A stretch of 64,000 bases of DNA from Megalobrama amblycephala (GCF_018812025.1 NC_063052.1:24368226-24432225), one strand, 5' to 3'; counted from the first letter of the stretch, positions 1-13,127 are shown. Translations and numbers: made by a program. Notes: a model not told the origin generated them from the sequence alone.

Positions 1-180
1 ATACCTTTACTCAATTATCTGGACTACGAAACTTTGGGAGATTATTTTTGAAAGTCTGTTCTTTGAAATTAGCTTAAAAAAAAAAAAAATCGATTTTTTC
101 ATTGTTTTTCCACATTATTGGCCCATATCTTAAAATAGAACGTTGCGACTTCCGACTCATTTCGCCATATCGGGTCACAT

Positions 181-598
181 TTTAAAGTATTGGTATTAGT
201 TTTTAAGTCGCTGAATGGGTTAGCACCACCTTACCTTTCAAATTTGCTGACAATCCATCAGCCTACACGTGCTCTCAGGTCTGCCAACCTGAGGCTTTTA
301 GTGGTTCCTAGATCGCGGCTCAAGACCAGGGGAGATCGAGCCTTTTCAATAGCGGCACCAAAACTCTGGAACAGTTTGCCCACGGATATTAGAACTGCCT
401 CAACTCTGTCCATTTTTAAATCTAAGTTAAAAACTGTATTATTCGATCTGTCCTATTCTACATGACGGGTGATGTTGATGTCCTGTTTCGATGTTCTGTC
501 GTCTATTTTGTGATTCTGTCGTTTTTATTTTGTACAGCACATTGGTCAACAGCAGTTGTGTTTAATTGTGCTTTATAAATAAATTGAATTGAAATTAA
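181..598 (+). mobile_element. L2-type LINE, 3' end fragment
   Basis: The open frame at 190-465 encodes the C-terminal tail of a non-LTR retrotransposon polyprotein, with the hallmark order FKSLNGLAPPYLSNLL, RLLVVPRSRLKTRGDRAF and APKLWNSLP. It ends in a short 3' UTR and an ATTGAATTGAA tail at about 583-594, typical of L2 elements. The copy is 5'-truncated: upstream of 181 the LHWLP block is not readable. It is a dead insertion. Confidence 0.85.
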
Positions 599-689
599 AC
601 CAGCTCAAACCAGCTGCCATGCTTCAAAACATCCCTAACCAGCATATGCTGTTTTTTTCAACAGGGTGGGCATGCAACACAACTCCTTC

Positions 690-960
690 CAGGCCGTTGT
701 TATTTCTAGGCTGGACTGCTGCAATGCTCTTATCACTGGACTTCCAACACTGGCAATCAAACCCTTACAAATGATCCAAAATACAGCGGCTTGACTGAAT
801 TCAATAAACCTAAGAGAGCCCATGCCACACCGCTGTTTATCTCTCTGCACTGGCTTCCGGTTGCGGTTCACGTCAATTTCAAGACATCGGTGCCTGTCTG
901 CAGGACAGCCACGGGCTCCGCACCCTTCTCCATGAGTTTACGTACCCTTGGGAGCCTCCA
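690..960 (+). mobile_element. decayed LINE reverse-transcriptase fragment
   Basis: In shifting plus-strand frames one can read RLDCCNALITGLPTL, then QMIQNTAA, then SLHWLPV, which is the end of an L2/Rex-type reverse transcriptase. Stops and frame changes separate the blocks, so this is an old remnant distinct from the cleaner fragment just upstream. Confidence 0.7.
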
Positions 961-989
961 GACTATAAGTGAGTGGTGTATTAATAGCA

Positions 990-1790
990 CTTCTTGTGTT
1001 TATTGCTTCTTTAGATTAATCATTTGTTGTATTCATAGTGGATATAAGCAACTGCTAAATGCTCAGTTTACGTTGAGCATATGTTATGGCACAGAACAAC
1101 CTAAAACTCTACATTGGGTTTAATGTAAATTTAATTAATAGTGTTGAATAAGAAAAAAAGAATATGTTCTTAATTCATGAAAATCCAGCCACAAAAAAAA
1201 AAATCACAAATATGTGGAAATGTATAAAGGTTAGTGTGTCATAGGAACATAGACATGTTGACTCATCAGAGGAAGGGGGAAGGTATCCATGGGGACAGGT
1301 GAAAGTTCTTGGTCAGCAGTTTCCATAGTGATGCCTGGGAGAGGAGGAGAGTCTGACAGGATGAATAATTTAAGATTCATGCTGAATGCTGGACATCCAC
1401 ACAAACACACACACACACACACTAAAGGACAGGAGTGTATACTTGCTGACAACCAGAAAAACTATAGTGCACTCTGGGAGTGCACTCTAGCTACTTTCAC
1501 ACTAGCTATCTTCTGTTCACAGGCATTCCATGTGACTTATATCCTTATAAATTGTTTTAATATAAGATGTGGCTGGAGTATGAGAGAGTATAAAATGTAA
1601 AAATGTCTTAATCAAATATAGGCATAAAATATTTTTTACTGAGAAACCATCATATGGTCGATTTTTGCAAGCAGAGTAGATGTGTCGTTGGCTGCCAATA
1701 ATACTTACAGTCCAGTGCATGTGGTTTAGTGATTGATTAAAAGAATAAATAACATGCAATTTGACAAAATGGTTCATTTATAAATGTAAC
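990..1790. other. gene-free stretch
   Basis: AT-rich sequence with a short AC repeat at about 1403-1423. ORFs here are short, overlap on both strands and show no recognisable motif. Confidence 0.6.
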
Positions 1791-1794
1791 TTGC

Positions 1795-2350
1795 TTTATT
1801 ATTAGGGACTAAGCAGCGAAGGTGCATAGGCACCTATTGTAATCGTTAATGTTCTTCTTCGTCGTCTTCTTCTTTTTCTTCTTCCCTTCTGGAAGTCTTT
1901 TATAGTCTATAAAACCACTTGTGGGATAGTTATGAAATTTGGTACACAGATGGAGGACAGTCTGAACATTAACCACAGTGATTTTGGAGCCTCTAACTCA
2001 ATCCCTCTAGCACCACCAACTATCCAAATTTGCACTCACATGCTAATAACTTTTGAACTTTTCCAAAAAACCTCCTAGCCCATTGCTCTGATTTTCACAA
2101 AAAAAATTAACCCGATCATTTTCAGACCATGGGACAAAAAAATTATGGAATTCATTTGTCAAACTTTCAAATAACGCATGAATGAATTTGACAAAGAGCA
2201 TGCCAAAACTGATGTGAGGCTACATCTCTAAAATGTTTTACAATATTCAGACCAAACTTGGTGTGTGTTATGACAGCCATGCCTTGATGGTACCTGCACA
2301 GTTCCGGCACAGTGCCACCTAGTGGTCAGGAAATATGAAAAAATGGCTAT
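1795..2350. repeat. unclassified interspersed repeat
   Basis: Begins with a 'gggactaagcagcgaaggtg' segment, followed by a CTT-rich tract and a long AT-rich body with low-complexity features. It resembles a repeat I associate with cyprinid genomes, but I cannot name the family, and no terminal inverted repeats are evident. A CTCF-like core (2314-2325) lies within it. Confidence 0.4.
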
Positions 2351-2361
2351 TTTTGCATATA

Positions 2362-3892
2362 CAGGTGCTGGTCATATAATTAGAACATCGTGAAAAAGTT
2401 CATTTTTTTATTGTAAATTATTTTTTAAAAATGAAACTTTCATATATTCTAGATTCCCTACATGTAAAGTAAAACATTTCAAAAATTTTTTTTTTAAATT
2501 TTGATGATTAGAGCGTACAGCTCATGAAAGTCCAAAATCCAGTATCTCAAAATATTAGAATATTTCCTAAGATCAATCAAAAAATGGATTTTCAAAACAG
2601 AAACGTTCAAGTTCTTTAAAGTATATTCATTTGTACACTCAATACTTGGTCGGCAGCACATATTACAGCAAATGACTTGCTCCTAGCACAAATGACAGCA
2701 TCAGTGAAGTGTGGCATGGAAGTGATCAGCCTGTGACACTGCTGAGGCACTATTGAGCCTTCAGATCATCTGTATATTGTTGGATCGACTGTTTCTCATC
2801 TTTCTCTTGAAAATATCCCATAGATTCAGGGGTCAGGCATGTTGGCTGGCCAATAAAACACAGTAATATCATGGTCAGCAAACCACTTGGAAGTGTTTTT
2901 TGCACTGTGGGCAGGTGCTAAAGTCCTGCTGGAAAAGGAAATCAGCATCTCCATAAAGCTTGTCAGCAGATGGAAGCATAAAGTGCTCCAAAATCTCCTG
3001 GAAGATGGCTGCATTGACTTTGCACTTGATAAAACACAATGGACCAACACCAGCAGATGTCATGGCCCCCAAATCATTACTGACTTCAGAAACTTCCCAC
3101 TAGACTTCAAGCAGCTTGGATTCTGTGCCTCTCCAGTCTTCCTTCAGACTCTGGGACCATGATTTCAACATGAAATGCAAAATTTACTTTTATCTGAAAA
3201 GGGCCTTTTGACCACTGTTCACTGTCCAGTTCTTTTTCTCCTTAGCCCAGGTAAGATGCTTCTGACGTTGTTTCTGTTTCAGAAGTGGCTTGGTAGTCCT
3301 TTTCCTGAAGATGTCTGAGTGTGGTGGCTCTTGATGCGCTGACTCCGGCTTCATTCGACTCATTGTGAAGCTCTCAAGCTCTGTTTGAATCGGCTTTACT
3401 TGACAGTATTCTCAAGCTTGCAGTCATCCCTGTTGCTTGTGCACCTTTGCCTACCCAATTTCTTCCTTCCAGTCAACTTTGCATTTAATATGCTTTGATA
3501 CATCACTCTGTAAACAGCCACCCCATTCAGTAATGACCTTCTGTGACTTACGCTCTTTGTGGAGGGTGTCAATGATTGTCTCCTGGACCATTGCCAAGTC
3601 AGCAGTCTTCCCCATTAGTGTGGTTTCAAAGAACAAGAGATACCCGTAATTTATACTGTAGGGGTGGTCATTTAACGAAACTCAAATGTAAATATTCTAA
3701 TATTTTGAGATACTGGAATTTGGACTTTCATTAGCTGTACGCTCTAATCAACAAATTAAAAAAAAAAAACTTTTGAAATGTTTTACTTTACATGTAGGGA
3801 ATCTAGAATATATGAAAGTTTCATTTTTAAAAATAATTTACAATAAAAAAATGAACTTTTTCACGATATTCTAATTATATGACCAGCACCTG
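2362..3892 (-). mobile_element. Tc1-like transposon with long inverted repeats, dead
   Basis: Flanked by TA at 2360-2361 and 3893-3894. The ends are CAGGTGCTGGTCATATAATT and its complement, and the inverted similarity extends about 200 bp inwards at each end. The minus strand holds transposase debris: an N-terminal block near 3451-3615 (MGKTADLAMVQETIIDTLHK) and a C-terminal block near 2826-3050. Frames are broken and the catalytic core is unreadable. Length 1531 bp fits the Tc1 size class. Confidence 0.88.
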
Positions 3893-3894
3893 TA

Positions 3895-4501
3895 AATCAT
3901 AGCCTACTTCAGTGTTTTTTTTTTTCTTTTCAGCAGCTTACCTTTACAATACCTATACCCATTTTAAAAAGTTACTTTGTTTTGGGGAAGCAAACTGAGC
4001 TTCATCTGGGACTAACTTTAAAGTATCTGACTAAATAATTTTGTCAACCATGATTCTTCATTTAAAATATATTTTTAGTTTCTGTATGTTAGTTTGCCAG
4101 TTATTATAGCTTGCAAAAGCAGTTATATCTGTCTTGCATATGTATCAGAAAGATAGACTGATTGTGGTGCTTTTTTATTTGTTTTATAGGAGAGGAAAGT
4201 TATGGAAGAGAGGAGAAAGAATGAGACATAGACCCTAAAATGGCACAGATGAGAGAGAGAGAGATAGAGAGAGGGAGAGAGCGACAGAGGATGAGCTTGA
4301 AGCCTGTTGAGACCCAAACACCTCTGCGGATTCACTTGCTCTTATGCCATGTGTGAGTGTGTGTGTTCGCCTGTGTTCTTTGTGAAGTGTGTGTGTCATG
4401 GGGCCTCTGATTCTGACATGGCTCATACATCACAACTCTTGAGTGTGTGTGATTACAGAGGGAGGTTCTGAATGATTTATCACTGGGCTTTGAATTCTAA
4501 G

Positions 4502-4567
<66 letters not shown>

Positions 4568-5380
4568 GACCAGGACTCTAACTCTAACTCAGCCAACCTC
4601 CCACATACAGAACCCACCTGTCCAGCTTCTCTGTGGACCATCTTTCACATTAAGGCCTCATTACATTTGAGCACAGATGCTTGCTTGCATGTCCACACGA
4701 GCACATTCACAGCTGTGAATAACACAACTAGAAGAAAAGGAATAAACCAGGAGAAAAACAACATAAGGACTATTTTTATTTATCCTTATTTGTAAAACCC
4801 ATCTTTCCTTTATGATCTATTATGTTTTGAGCTTGTGCCTGGATTTGTGGATTTACAGCATTTAAAGCTCAAACAATAGAGAATGGCACTAGCAATGCCA
4901 AGGTCATTAATTTGATTCCCAGGGAATGCATGAGCTGATAAAATATATACTGTCAATGCAATGTAAGTCGCTTTGGATTAAAGTTATCTGCCAAATGCAG
5001 AAATGTACATTTATGCAAAAGCAGGCAATTATTATCAATTAAAAAATAAAATCAGTTAAAAACACAATTTATTTTTTAGTTATTATAATTTTTATATATT
5101 TTATTTAAATGTTAATTATTATCTAAAACAAAAGTATACATTTTACCCCCAATGATAAACTGCATTTCTATTCAAGGACAACTGCAAATCAATGGATCAT
5201 TTGGTCATCTGGTCAGTCATTCACCTGATCTGTTTGTCAATATACTAAAGAAGGTGTGAGGAACCAAAGCAGGAAAATCTCAACCAGCATGTTTGAGGAA
5301 CTTTAGTGACTCCACATACACATACAACATGCATGGTCAAAGCCGGAACAGGGTGGGACTGTGAAAGTGTGTGCATGTGC
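3895..5380. other. gene-free stretch with microsatellites
   Basis: No supported gene. A GA-rich tract lies at about 4249-4284 and a long AC array at 4503-4562. The long ORFs across these arrays are repeat-encoded (TH or SL runs). Confidence 0.6.
4503..4562. repeat. (AC)n microsatellite
   Basis: About 30 uninterrupted AC units. Confidence 0.97.

Positions 5381-5382
<2 letters not shown>

Positions 5383-5416
<34 letters not shown>
5383..5416. repeat. (GT)n microsatellite
   Basis: About 17 GT units. Confidence 0.95.
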
Positions 5417-5419
<3 letters not shown>

Positions 5420-5454
5420 CACAATCATACTTCTTGTTTATGCCTTTTGTATCC

Positions 5455-5645
5455 AGTTCCCTAATTAAGGCCTGGGGCTCTGTCACTAATGAACACTGAA
5501 GTAATTAACAAGCACTCTGACAGAGCAGCGAGATGTTGATGGTCTAAATGTGTGCGTGTGAGTGTATATGTATTCTATTGCCCTAATTAAACCCAGGGGT
5601 TCTAATTAGCTGATTAGCTAACAACCATCTTGTTTAACAGGAAAT
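5455..5645. promoter_or_regulatory. possible conserved non-coding element, homeodomain-site rich
   Basis: Non-repetitive sequence with two copies of CCCTAATTAA (5459-5468 and 5581-5590), each followed by a similar CTGGGGCTCT or CAGGGGTTCT block. TAATTAG and GATTAG cores follow, and TGACAG is present at 5518. The concentration of homeodomain-type cores suggests a regulatory element. The snx10 to HOXA interval is known in vertebrates to hold such elements. Conservation cannot be tested here. Confidence 0.3.
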
Positions 5646-5884
5646 ATTATGCAGAGAAAACACACACAAAATGTCTTTTGGTTGTACTGACTAAACATTT
5701 CAAAGGCTGGAGCCCTTGAACCTAGGAACCTCAGCATGACTCAAGACACAAGTATGTCTTTACATAAAACAAATCAAACATCAAACAATTATAAGGTAAT
5801 TTTGTGATTGTTTGTGACCAATAATATAAAGTCTGAAGCAAGAAAATGCACTGCAAAGTCTATGAATACAATTCTGTTCTATGT

Positions 5885-6540
5885 TTATACACTCAAAAAA
5901 ATTAATTGTTGGATTGACTTAAAAAAGAAGTGTCAAGTGTTTCCACGCAACTATACTGAGTAATCTGTACACATAACAATTTAGTTGTATGAACAAAAGA
6001 AATTCAAGTAAAGTTGACAAAATTTCTTTGAGTAAATACAAATCATTTGAATGTCACTGTTACATAATATTTATATGTGCAGTTTACTTAATAATGTTAT
6101 GTTTATTACGTAAGGTGAACATATTTATTGAATTAATTTACTTTAACAAATGATCTCGACACTCTTCTGCATAATGGTAACCACAAAATTCAAAAACATT
6201 ACAGAAACTCCACTAAATGTCCAACATAATTGCACATTAAACATTAACATAAACTAACAACATCTTTCCCTTTACTGAAAAACACATGAAAACATTAATC
6301 CCTTAATTTTTCTCTCTTAATACAGTCCCTTGCAAAGCATGCTGGGAACTATGGATCTCTACAGATGTCAACATTAATTTGCTGCGTTTCACTCAGCAAT
6401 GTTAAGTTGACTAAACAAATACTTATTAAGTAATACTGACAATACTCATTTTTAGTAGAAACAACACAGATAAATTACATTCATGTAGTTACATGAGTTT
6501 TTTAAGTAATGTGAACAAGGATGGTTTCAGTGAAACTAAC
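5885..6540. repeat. probable non-autonomous DNA element
   Basis: Starts 'acactcaaaaaaatta' and contains loosely complementary arms (AAGTTGAC near 6010 against GTTGACTAA near 6405) around a 'gcaaagcatgctggga' core, which recurs at about 21907. Family not recognised. Confidence 0.4.
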
Positions 6541-7535
6541 AACAGTGAAAGTTCATTTATGGAAAGTTTGCTTTTATTGCTGCTTAATTATCAGTCACAT
6601 TTCTTTGTACTGCAATAGTGAAACTTTCTTTTTTGTCTCTCCTCCTCTCTCTCTTCTTCCAAAGTGTGTTTAACTATAGTGAGCATGGACAGATGTGGTC
6701 AGGGATGCAGAAAAACATTAGCACAGTTATTAAGAGATTAAATCCCATCTCTGGCAGACTTGTCAGCAGCACAGATGGAATCACACACTAAGGTAATTTG
6801 ACAGTTTCACAGCTTGACACTAAAAACAGAAAGAGTTCCTGCATGGTCCCTGATTCAAATTATTTTCCTCATCTTTTTTGTCCAAAAAGTGCTGGGAATT
6901 TAAACTGAGAGAAATGCTGTCAATTTAAATAGTGTGACTATTAGATCAACGAGCTTTTGCCACCTTCATTGAGCTACTGAGTTGATCACTATCAATCTGC
7001 CACTGTCTTCCTCTCTCTTCCAATTTGGTCTCTTATATTTCATACAATGTACGTTCAATAAGCCCATTTATCTTGGACAATGGACACTCCAACTACTTAA
7101 CCAGGGATTTATTTGACATTAGATGGTACCAAGGCCAAGAGGGTATCTCAAATTACAATCATCATATTGCACATGTCACAATAGTCATATTAGCCAAGCA
7201 ATGATTGAAAGATTTCATTAATGCATCAATATGTGAATGTTAAATTCTTCAACTTAATATGATATATTATACATAAGCTTCTGAAAAATTTAAAGTACTT
7301 AACTCACGTAATATTATGCTAGAGTGGAAGGACATAAGAGAACTTATGAGGCTAGCTGCAAATTACATGCAACCAACTATATCATAAGTTACTAGTCCAG
7401 TACTTTAGCTAAGACTTCCTCTCATACTGAATCATTATCAGCTGTTTACTTAACTGGAAGAGTATCATCTTAAGTCATTCTAATACATTTGACAATTTTA
7501 TTACTACAATAATTAATCATACACGCTCAGAAAGA
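6541..7535. other. gene-free stretch
   Basis: Ordinary AT-rich intergenic sequence. I see no coding exon, RNA gene or clear repeat boundary. Confidence 0.55.
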
Positions 7536-7686
7536 AAAGGTACAAAAGGTGTCACTGGGACGGTACCGTTTATGCATGTACATATTAGGACCTTAGAGGT
7601 ACATGTTGGTACATATTACTACCTAAATGGTACATATTAGAACTTTTTTAAAGGGTACCATCCCAGTAGCTTTTGTACCTTTTTTT
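7536..7686. mobile_element. small foldback MITE
   Basis: Opposing ends 'aaaaggtacaaaaggtgtca' and 'agcttttgtaccttttt' enclose about 150 bp with a further internal GGTACC...GGTACC symmetry. No coding capacity. Confidence 0.65.
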
Positions 7687-8203
7687 ATCCGACATTGGAT
7701 ATTCAGCAAGGTCAGATGTGTTAACACATTTTGGAATGTACAAGAGATATTTTTTCTTTCTGTCTCCTCAACTTTCTCATTTTGTCCCTGTGGAGCTATC
7801 CAAAAAACATGACCCAATATCTCAGTGGCGTTATTGGGCCATTTTTAAGCATGGTTTAAAATAAGTCATCAGGATCCAACCAGGCAAACCAGGTCACAGC
7901 CACACCCGTTCATTACCAGCAGGAGCAGGTGATCAGGATTCACACGGGACACAGAAGCTTTCCGATTACCTGATTTAAAGTGACAATCAGTGCTTGAAAT
8001 ATCTTTTTCTCTAAACCAACACTTTTCTCTGCTTTTCCATATATGAATGTTAAGACTATAATGTTAAAATATTCATGAAAAGGTCAGACTTATTTCCATA
8101 GATGCAAATACCTACAATACTGTACAAGTCTGCATTTATTTGGTCGAAAATAGAGTGAAAACAGTAATATTGCGGAAAATTATTACAAAAAAAAAAAAAA
8201 ATT

Positions 8204-8411
8204 GTTACACTTTATTTTACAGTGCTGTAGTTACATTGTAATTACTCAAATAAGTATTGAGTACTATTAACTAACTAAATGTACTTACTATAGAGTTACA
8301 GTTAGGGTTAGGGTTTGGTTTAGGTAGTTACTTGTAATTATGCATAATTTACTGTTATTACTATAGTAAGTACATTTAGTAATGTGTAACTATGACACTA
8401 AAATAAAGTGC
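8204..8411. mobile_element. foldback MITE
   Basis: Ends 'gttacactttattttacagt' and its approximate complement 'acactaaaataaagtgct' enclose a palindromic interior (TAACTACTAAAT-like segments on both sides of 'gttagggttagggtttgg'). Confidence 0.65.
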
Positions 8412-9454
8412 TAAAAAATCATTATCATTCAATATATATTTTAATATATTTTAACATGTAATTTAAAAAGCAGCCATTATTACTCTAATCTTCAGTGTCA
8501 CATGATCCTTCAGAAATCATTCTAATATGTTGATTTGATGCTCAAGAAACATTTCTGAATATTATCAGTTTTGCTGCTTAGTTTTGTGGAAACCATGATA
8601 TTTTTTTCATGATGAATAAAAAAAAAGAAAATGAATAAAAAAGTTCAAAAGAATAACATTGTAACATTATAAATGTCTTACTGCCACTTTTGATCTTTGG
8701 GATGTGCTGGAGTAGACTTTACAGAGTGCTCAACTCTTGCATTGTCAGTGTGCAGTGGTTTACCTGCACAACACTCACTATCTGGCCACTGTTACACACA
8801 CAATGTGAGTGGGTGTCTGTTTATCACAGCTGACGCGGAACAAAATCTTCACGAAAAATAAAGCGCAAATGATGAAAGAACAACAAGGAAGCACAACAAA
8901 TGAACATACAGTACTCAAGAGTAAATACAAACACAGCATCTCCAGACAATCAATGACACACAAACCCAGTGTTACTCACATGTAAAGCGGAATCAAAGCA
9001 GCCTCCGCGTCTGTTTTCAGGCCTTCCCACTTAGCTCTCTCCAGCGCTGGAAAGCTTTTCTAATATTAACGTGGGTCCTAAAGATCTTGCCCAGTCATAA
9101 CCCTTCATTCCAGTGATATTCTTTTGAGCCCTTTTGTATTGTATCTCATCATTTCTCTTTCTCCAGTTTTTTTCTTCTTTCAAATCTCCCTCTTACTCAT
9201 TCTGTCTCCACGACCTTTATAGCTATGCCGCCTAATGCTGATTGGTTACACTTTTGTTGTTGGTGTCGCCTGACTAACTTCCAAACAGTGTTTTTCAAAA
9301 TTTACCTACCCCACCTTTAAATCTGCCTATTTGCCCGTTCTATTTTATTGTAATATTAAAAATATGCCCTAATTAATTTATATGCCCCAATAAATTATGT
9401 ATTCAAAACCAAAACTAAGCATTTTGTTGCTTACTGTTCTTTAGGGATGCAATA
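8412..9454. other. gene-free stretch
   Basis: No supported gene. A more GC-rich patch with CpGs lies at about 8950-9060, but I see no exon structure there. Confidence 0.5.
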
Positions 9455-9458
9455 TTAA

Positions 9459-10133
9459 AGGTCCCGTTTTTCGTGGTTTTTTGAAGCTTTGATTGTGTTT
9501 ATAGTGTGCAATATAACATTTGTTCATGTTTCGCGTGTAAAAAAACACAGTATTTTTCACATAATTTACTTATCTGTATACCGCTGTTTCCACTGTCATA
9601 AAAACGGGCTGATGACTTCCTTGTTCTATGAAGTCCCTCCTTCAGAAATACGTAACGAGTTCTGATTGTGCCAGCGGTTCCTGTGTTGTGATTCGACAGC
9701 TCTGAGCGCACCGTGCCCGGAAAAGTCACGCCTCTTACCATAACGTGGAGATGCATGCGCTCAGTGTTATTGTAAACATGTCATTAATTTTACCCTATCA
9801 ATTTGAGCCGGAATCAGACCCGGTGATTGGACTGCGGGATGAAAATAACAGCGTTTCGACGACATGGCGACAAACACACTCTACAAACGCAACTCTTGTG
9901 TATTCCTGTGGGCGGAGGTTAGTCAAAAAACTGTTTTAGTGACGTCATTAAAGAAGGAAGTAGAGGGATGTAGTCCAAACTGGCCGTTCGATGTAGGCGA
10001 CTTCTGTTAAATAAAATATCTCGCTTGGCATTGAACTTTGAGCTTTAAAATTTTACAGATTTTATTTATACTCTAACAACAACATTACACACTAACTAAA
10101 GTTTGAAACATGGGATCACGAAGAACGGGACCT
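9459..10133. mobile_element. TTAA-flanked non-autonomous DNA transposon, copy 1
   Basis: Ends AGGTCCCGTTTTTCGT and its complement (ACGAAGAACGGGACCT), flanked by TTAA at 9455-9458 and 10134-10137. Length 675 bp, no transposase. A near-identical copy lies at 31874-32545, so the family moved recently. A TTAA duplication with AGG...CCT ends fits the Kolobok superfamily better than piggyBac, which has CCC ends. That assignment is an inference. Confidence 0.85.
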
Positions 10134-10199
10134 TTAAATACACACTATGTTCAAATATACTATACTACATTTGGACATCATATGAAAGCCAGAAAGATT

Positions 10200-10590
10200 T
10201 TTTTTTTTTTTTTTTTCCTTTTTTTCTTTTTTTGAGAGAACTTTAAAATCCAATCACTGATTAATGGCAAACAAAAGTGTATAGTGTAGGGGCCTTTTAC
10301 TACCTATGCGGCAGTGGGGTCAGAGTGGGTGTCAGATGTTAGTTTCACATTTACTCCACTAAAACCACAAAAGAAAGACAAATTACTGTGTTTATTCCCA
10401 TAAGAAACCACAGAGGAAGAGAAATGGACAGTTTTATTTCGGCAAGGCTCACGGAGGAGGAAAGATCATTACATTCAATTTCACTGGAAACCACAACCGT
10501 CTGAAAAATGCAGTTAGAGCTGTTTATTGCCAACATTACTATCCACACACACACACACACACACATCGAGTTTGAGGTGCTCAACAGTTG
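10200..10590. other. gene-free stretch
   Basis: Poly-T run at 10198-10216 and an AC repeat at about 10545-10564. The two opposed ORFs here overlap the AC array and look spurious. Confidence 0.5.
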
Positions 10591-10745
10591 TCATGGTGAT
10601 GGCTTAGGATGCATTAGCTATGCAGGAAACATCTTAATTAATCTTGATGATGACAGTGTGACTGTCCTTCCGGAAAAGTCCACATCGATTCATAAACAAA
10701 CCATTGAGCTTCATAATGAATGATGCAGTGCTGCAGACATTAGCC
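10590..10745. promoter_or_regulatory. possible conserved non-coding element
   Basis: Non-repetitive, mixed-composition block containing ATTAGCTATGCAGG, AATTAATC and TCATAATGAATGATGCA, with homeodomain and POU-like cores. Regulatory role is only an inference from composition. Confidence 0.22.
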
Positions 10746-11279
10746 TGTGAATAATTAATTAATTATTTTGTAAGATTATGAAATAAGATGATGATGTTCT
10801 CTGTCCTAAAAGTATGTTTAATTTCTTAGATATTGCTTTAAACTAAGTTACCTCTTTTTTTATCATGATTTCTCTTTCTGTATCAGAGGCATACTGATTC
10901 ATCAGTAAGATCAGTCATCAGTTCTGTTCAGTATGGATAGGAAGGGCCTCCAGCAACAGAACTAAACTGAACTAAAATGAACATTTAACATCATAATCGC
11001 AACTGACACATTAATCCAACCACATTTAATGTAGTAAAGGGAATGAAAAGGTATTTTACTGTTTAAACAGTTATAGACGAACTTTGACATACACTTATAA
11101 GAAATGCAATATTTTGATGAGTTATAGTCATGAGCTACAGTAAGAAAATTAAATGTTTGAAAACAAAATGGAGAAAAGTTGTATACCAGTGAGTCTAAAA
11201 ACCTGTAGGTTTAGGTCCAAAGAGAGAGAGAGACAAGATAGAGAGATTATTGGGACATGGCTTTACAAAGTAAGCCAAT

Positions 11280-11640
11280 TTACACAAGCAATCCTGCCTT
11301 GAATTAGCAGGTAATGACTCAATTAGCTTTCATTTTTGCACAGAGGAGATTTGGCCGCATAAATTAGCCTGCATTCATCGGCAAAGTGTCAGTAGCAAAG
11401 GACAGCTCACAAATACTGCAGCCAATCTCTGTCACTGCTGCGACAGTGCAATATAGACGTCCAGCCGGACTTTGTGTTTGAGCCGAACGGACCGGTGTCA
11501 CTCAGAGTGTGACACAGGAACGGGAGGGGTGCCCAGGGGACGACCGGTCGCCGATGCCCTGAAAAGGTCAACTTGACACAGGCAGCTTCCCATCGACCTG
11601 TCCCCCGTCCGGCCAGTGGAAAATCAGATAAACTTAAGAC
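11280..11640. promoter_or_regulatory. possible conserved non-coding element, CpG-enriched
   Basis: Contains ATTAGCAGGTAATGA, CAATTAGC and GCATAAATTAGCC in its first 100 bp, then a CpG-rich part (about 11440-11620). An ORF on the minus strand (11407-11643) spans the CpG part but shows no domain or splice context. A regulatory element or an unrecognised exon are both possible. Confidence 0.25.
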
Positions 11641-12701
11641 CACTCATCGATCCTCAGATACACAGCACAAATGTTGGCCCAGCTCAAATATCTTCACGGT
11701 GCATATCATTAAGAAAGAGTTACATACTTTATGGATATGACAAAGAACTGAGAAATAAGGAATAGGAAGAATTAAACATAAAAAAGACAATTAATCTGAT
11801 TAATTGATCCATTTCCATGTGTAAACCTGAATAACCAGATGGTCAGAAACTAATAAAGACGTTCTGATTGGGACAGACGGTATTTCAACTAGAAGATATC
11901 TCAAGATAACACAGTTTATTCTCCTGATTAGTGCTCTCCATATGTTCATTTTAAGTGTGTAAGAGGAGAATTTGTGGACAGCAGAAGGAGGAGGTTATTA
12001 CGGCAGGAAGCCTGTGCATTCAGCGGAAGAAGCTAGATCACCACTCTGCTTTTATCAGTCCTCACACCTTTGCCTTTGTCAGTGTATGTGTGTCTGTGTG
12101 TAATTTTGAAAAGCTGGCCGATAAACCGTTTCTCTTTGTGTTCCATGCAGGGAAAAGGTGTATGACCCTTTCTGTCAGTCTGAAGAAAGTCATGTGTGCA
12201 TTATTTTCAGTCAACTTCTGTTATCTGCATGAGAGGAAGAATCCAGCAGGAGTGTTGATGCGCATGTGCCTGTGTGAACATACATCCTAATTTATATGTT
12301 TACAGAAAACCAAGAAACTATGTCTTGGGGAAATGACATCATGAACTTCATGATAGCAGGTCAAGGTTACAGTCATGGCATTGAACACACACAAACACAC
12401 ATGCCCAGAACGACTGCTGGTGCTGCTATAATTTAATCAGTGTCGTCACTTCATAGCTATGGCAATTAACAGGACTTATGAGCACTTCTGTTTTCATAAG
12501 GCTTGAGTATCAAACAATGTGCAGATTGGCAATTCCAAATATAAAACATAGATGTGAGTGTTTTATGTGGTGTGCATAAGAAATTTAATTCCTAAATATG
12601 GAAAAGGTTTCAGACTTTGTTGTCCCACATGGGTTGAACTTTGAATTTGATCTATGTTAAAGAAAAAATTCAGATTTTGGGGCTTCATATCTACCCAGGT
12701 G

Positions 12702-13127
12702 AAAAAATGTACACTTCCATATACTTAAACGTGCTCTATTTTCAAGCACTAATTTTGTACTTTAACTAAACATTCTTCTTTAGTACTTCTCAAGGTAATC
12801 TTAAGGACATCTAAGTGTACTCAACTGTACTATTTTGAGACACCATGAATATGAACTAAAATGTGCTTTTAACATACTATCTCTGTATGAAAGATGGGTT
12901 CAAATGTACCACAAGTGGTAACTAAATACATTTTTAGTTAGTATGATATATGTTAAAAGCACATTTTAGTTCATATTCATGGTGTCTCAAAATAGTACAG
13001 TTGAGTACACTTAGATGTTCTTAAGATTATCTTAAGAAGTACTAAAGAAGATGTTTTAGTATATTTAGTTCAAAATTAGTGCGCAAAAATAGAGCACTTT
13101 TAGTACATTATGGAAGTGTACTTTTTT
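12702..13127. mobile_element. foldback element with ~200-bp arms
   Basis: The left arm (12702-12900) and right arm (about 12940-13127) are reverse complements over nearly their whole length, for example GGACATCTAAGTGTACTCAA against TTGAGTACACTTAGATGTTC. The single-stranded form would be a long hairpin. No coding capacity. Confidence 0.85.

Noticed and set aside
2314..2325. CTCF-like core GCCACCTAGTGG
   Set aside because: It lies within an apparently interspersed repeat, so it is weak evidence for a specific insulator.
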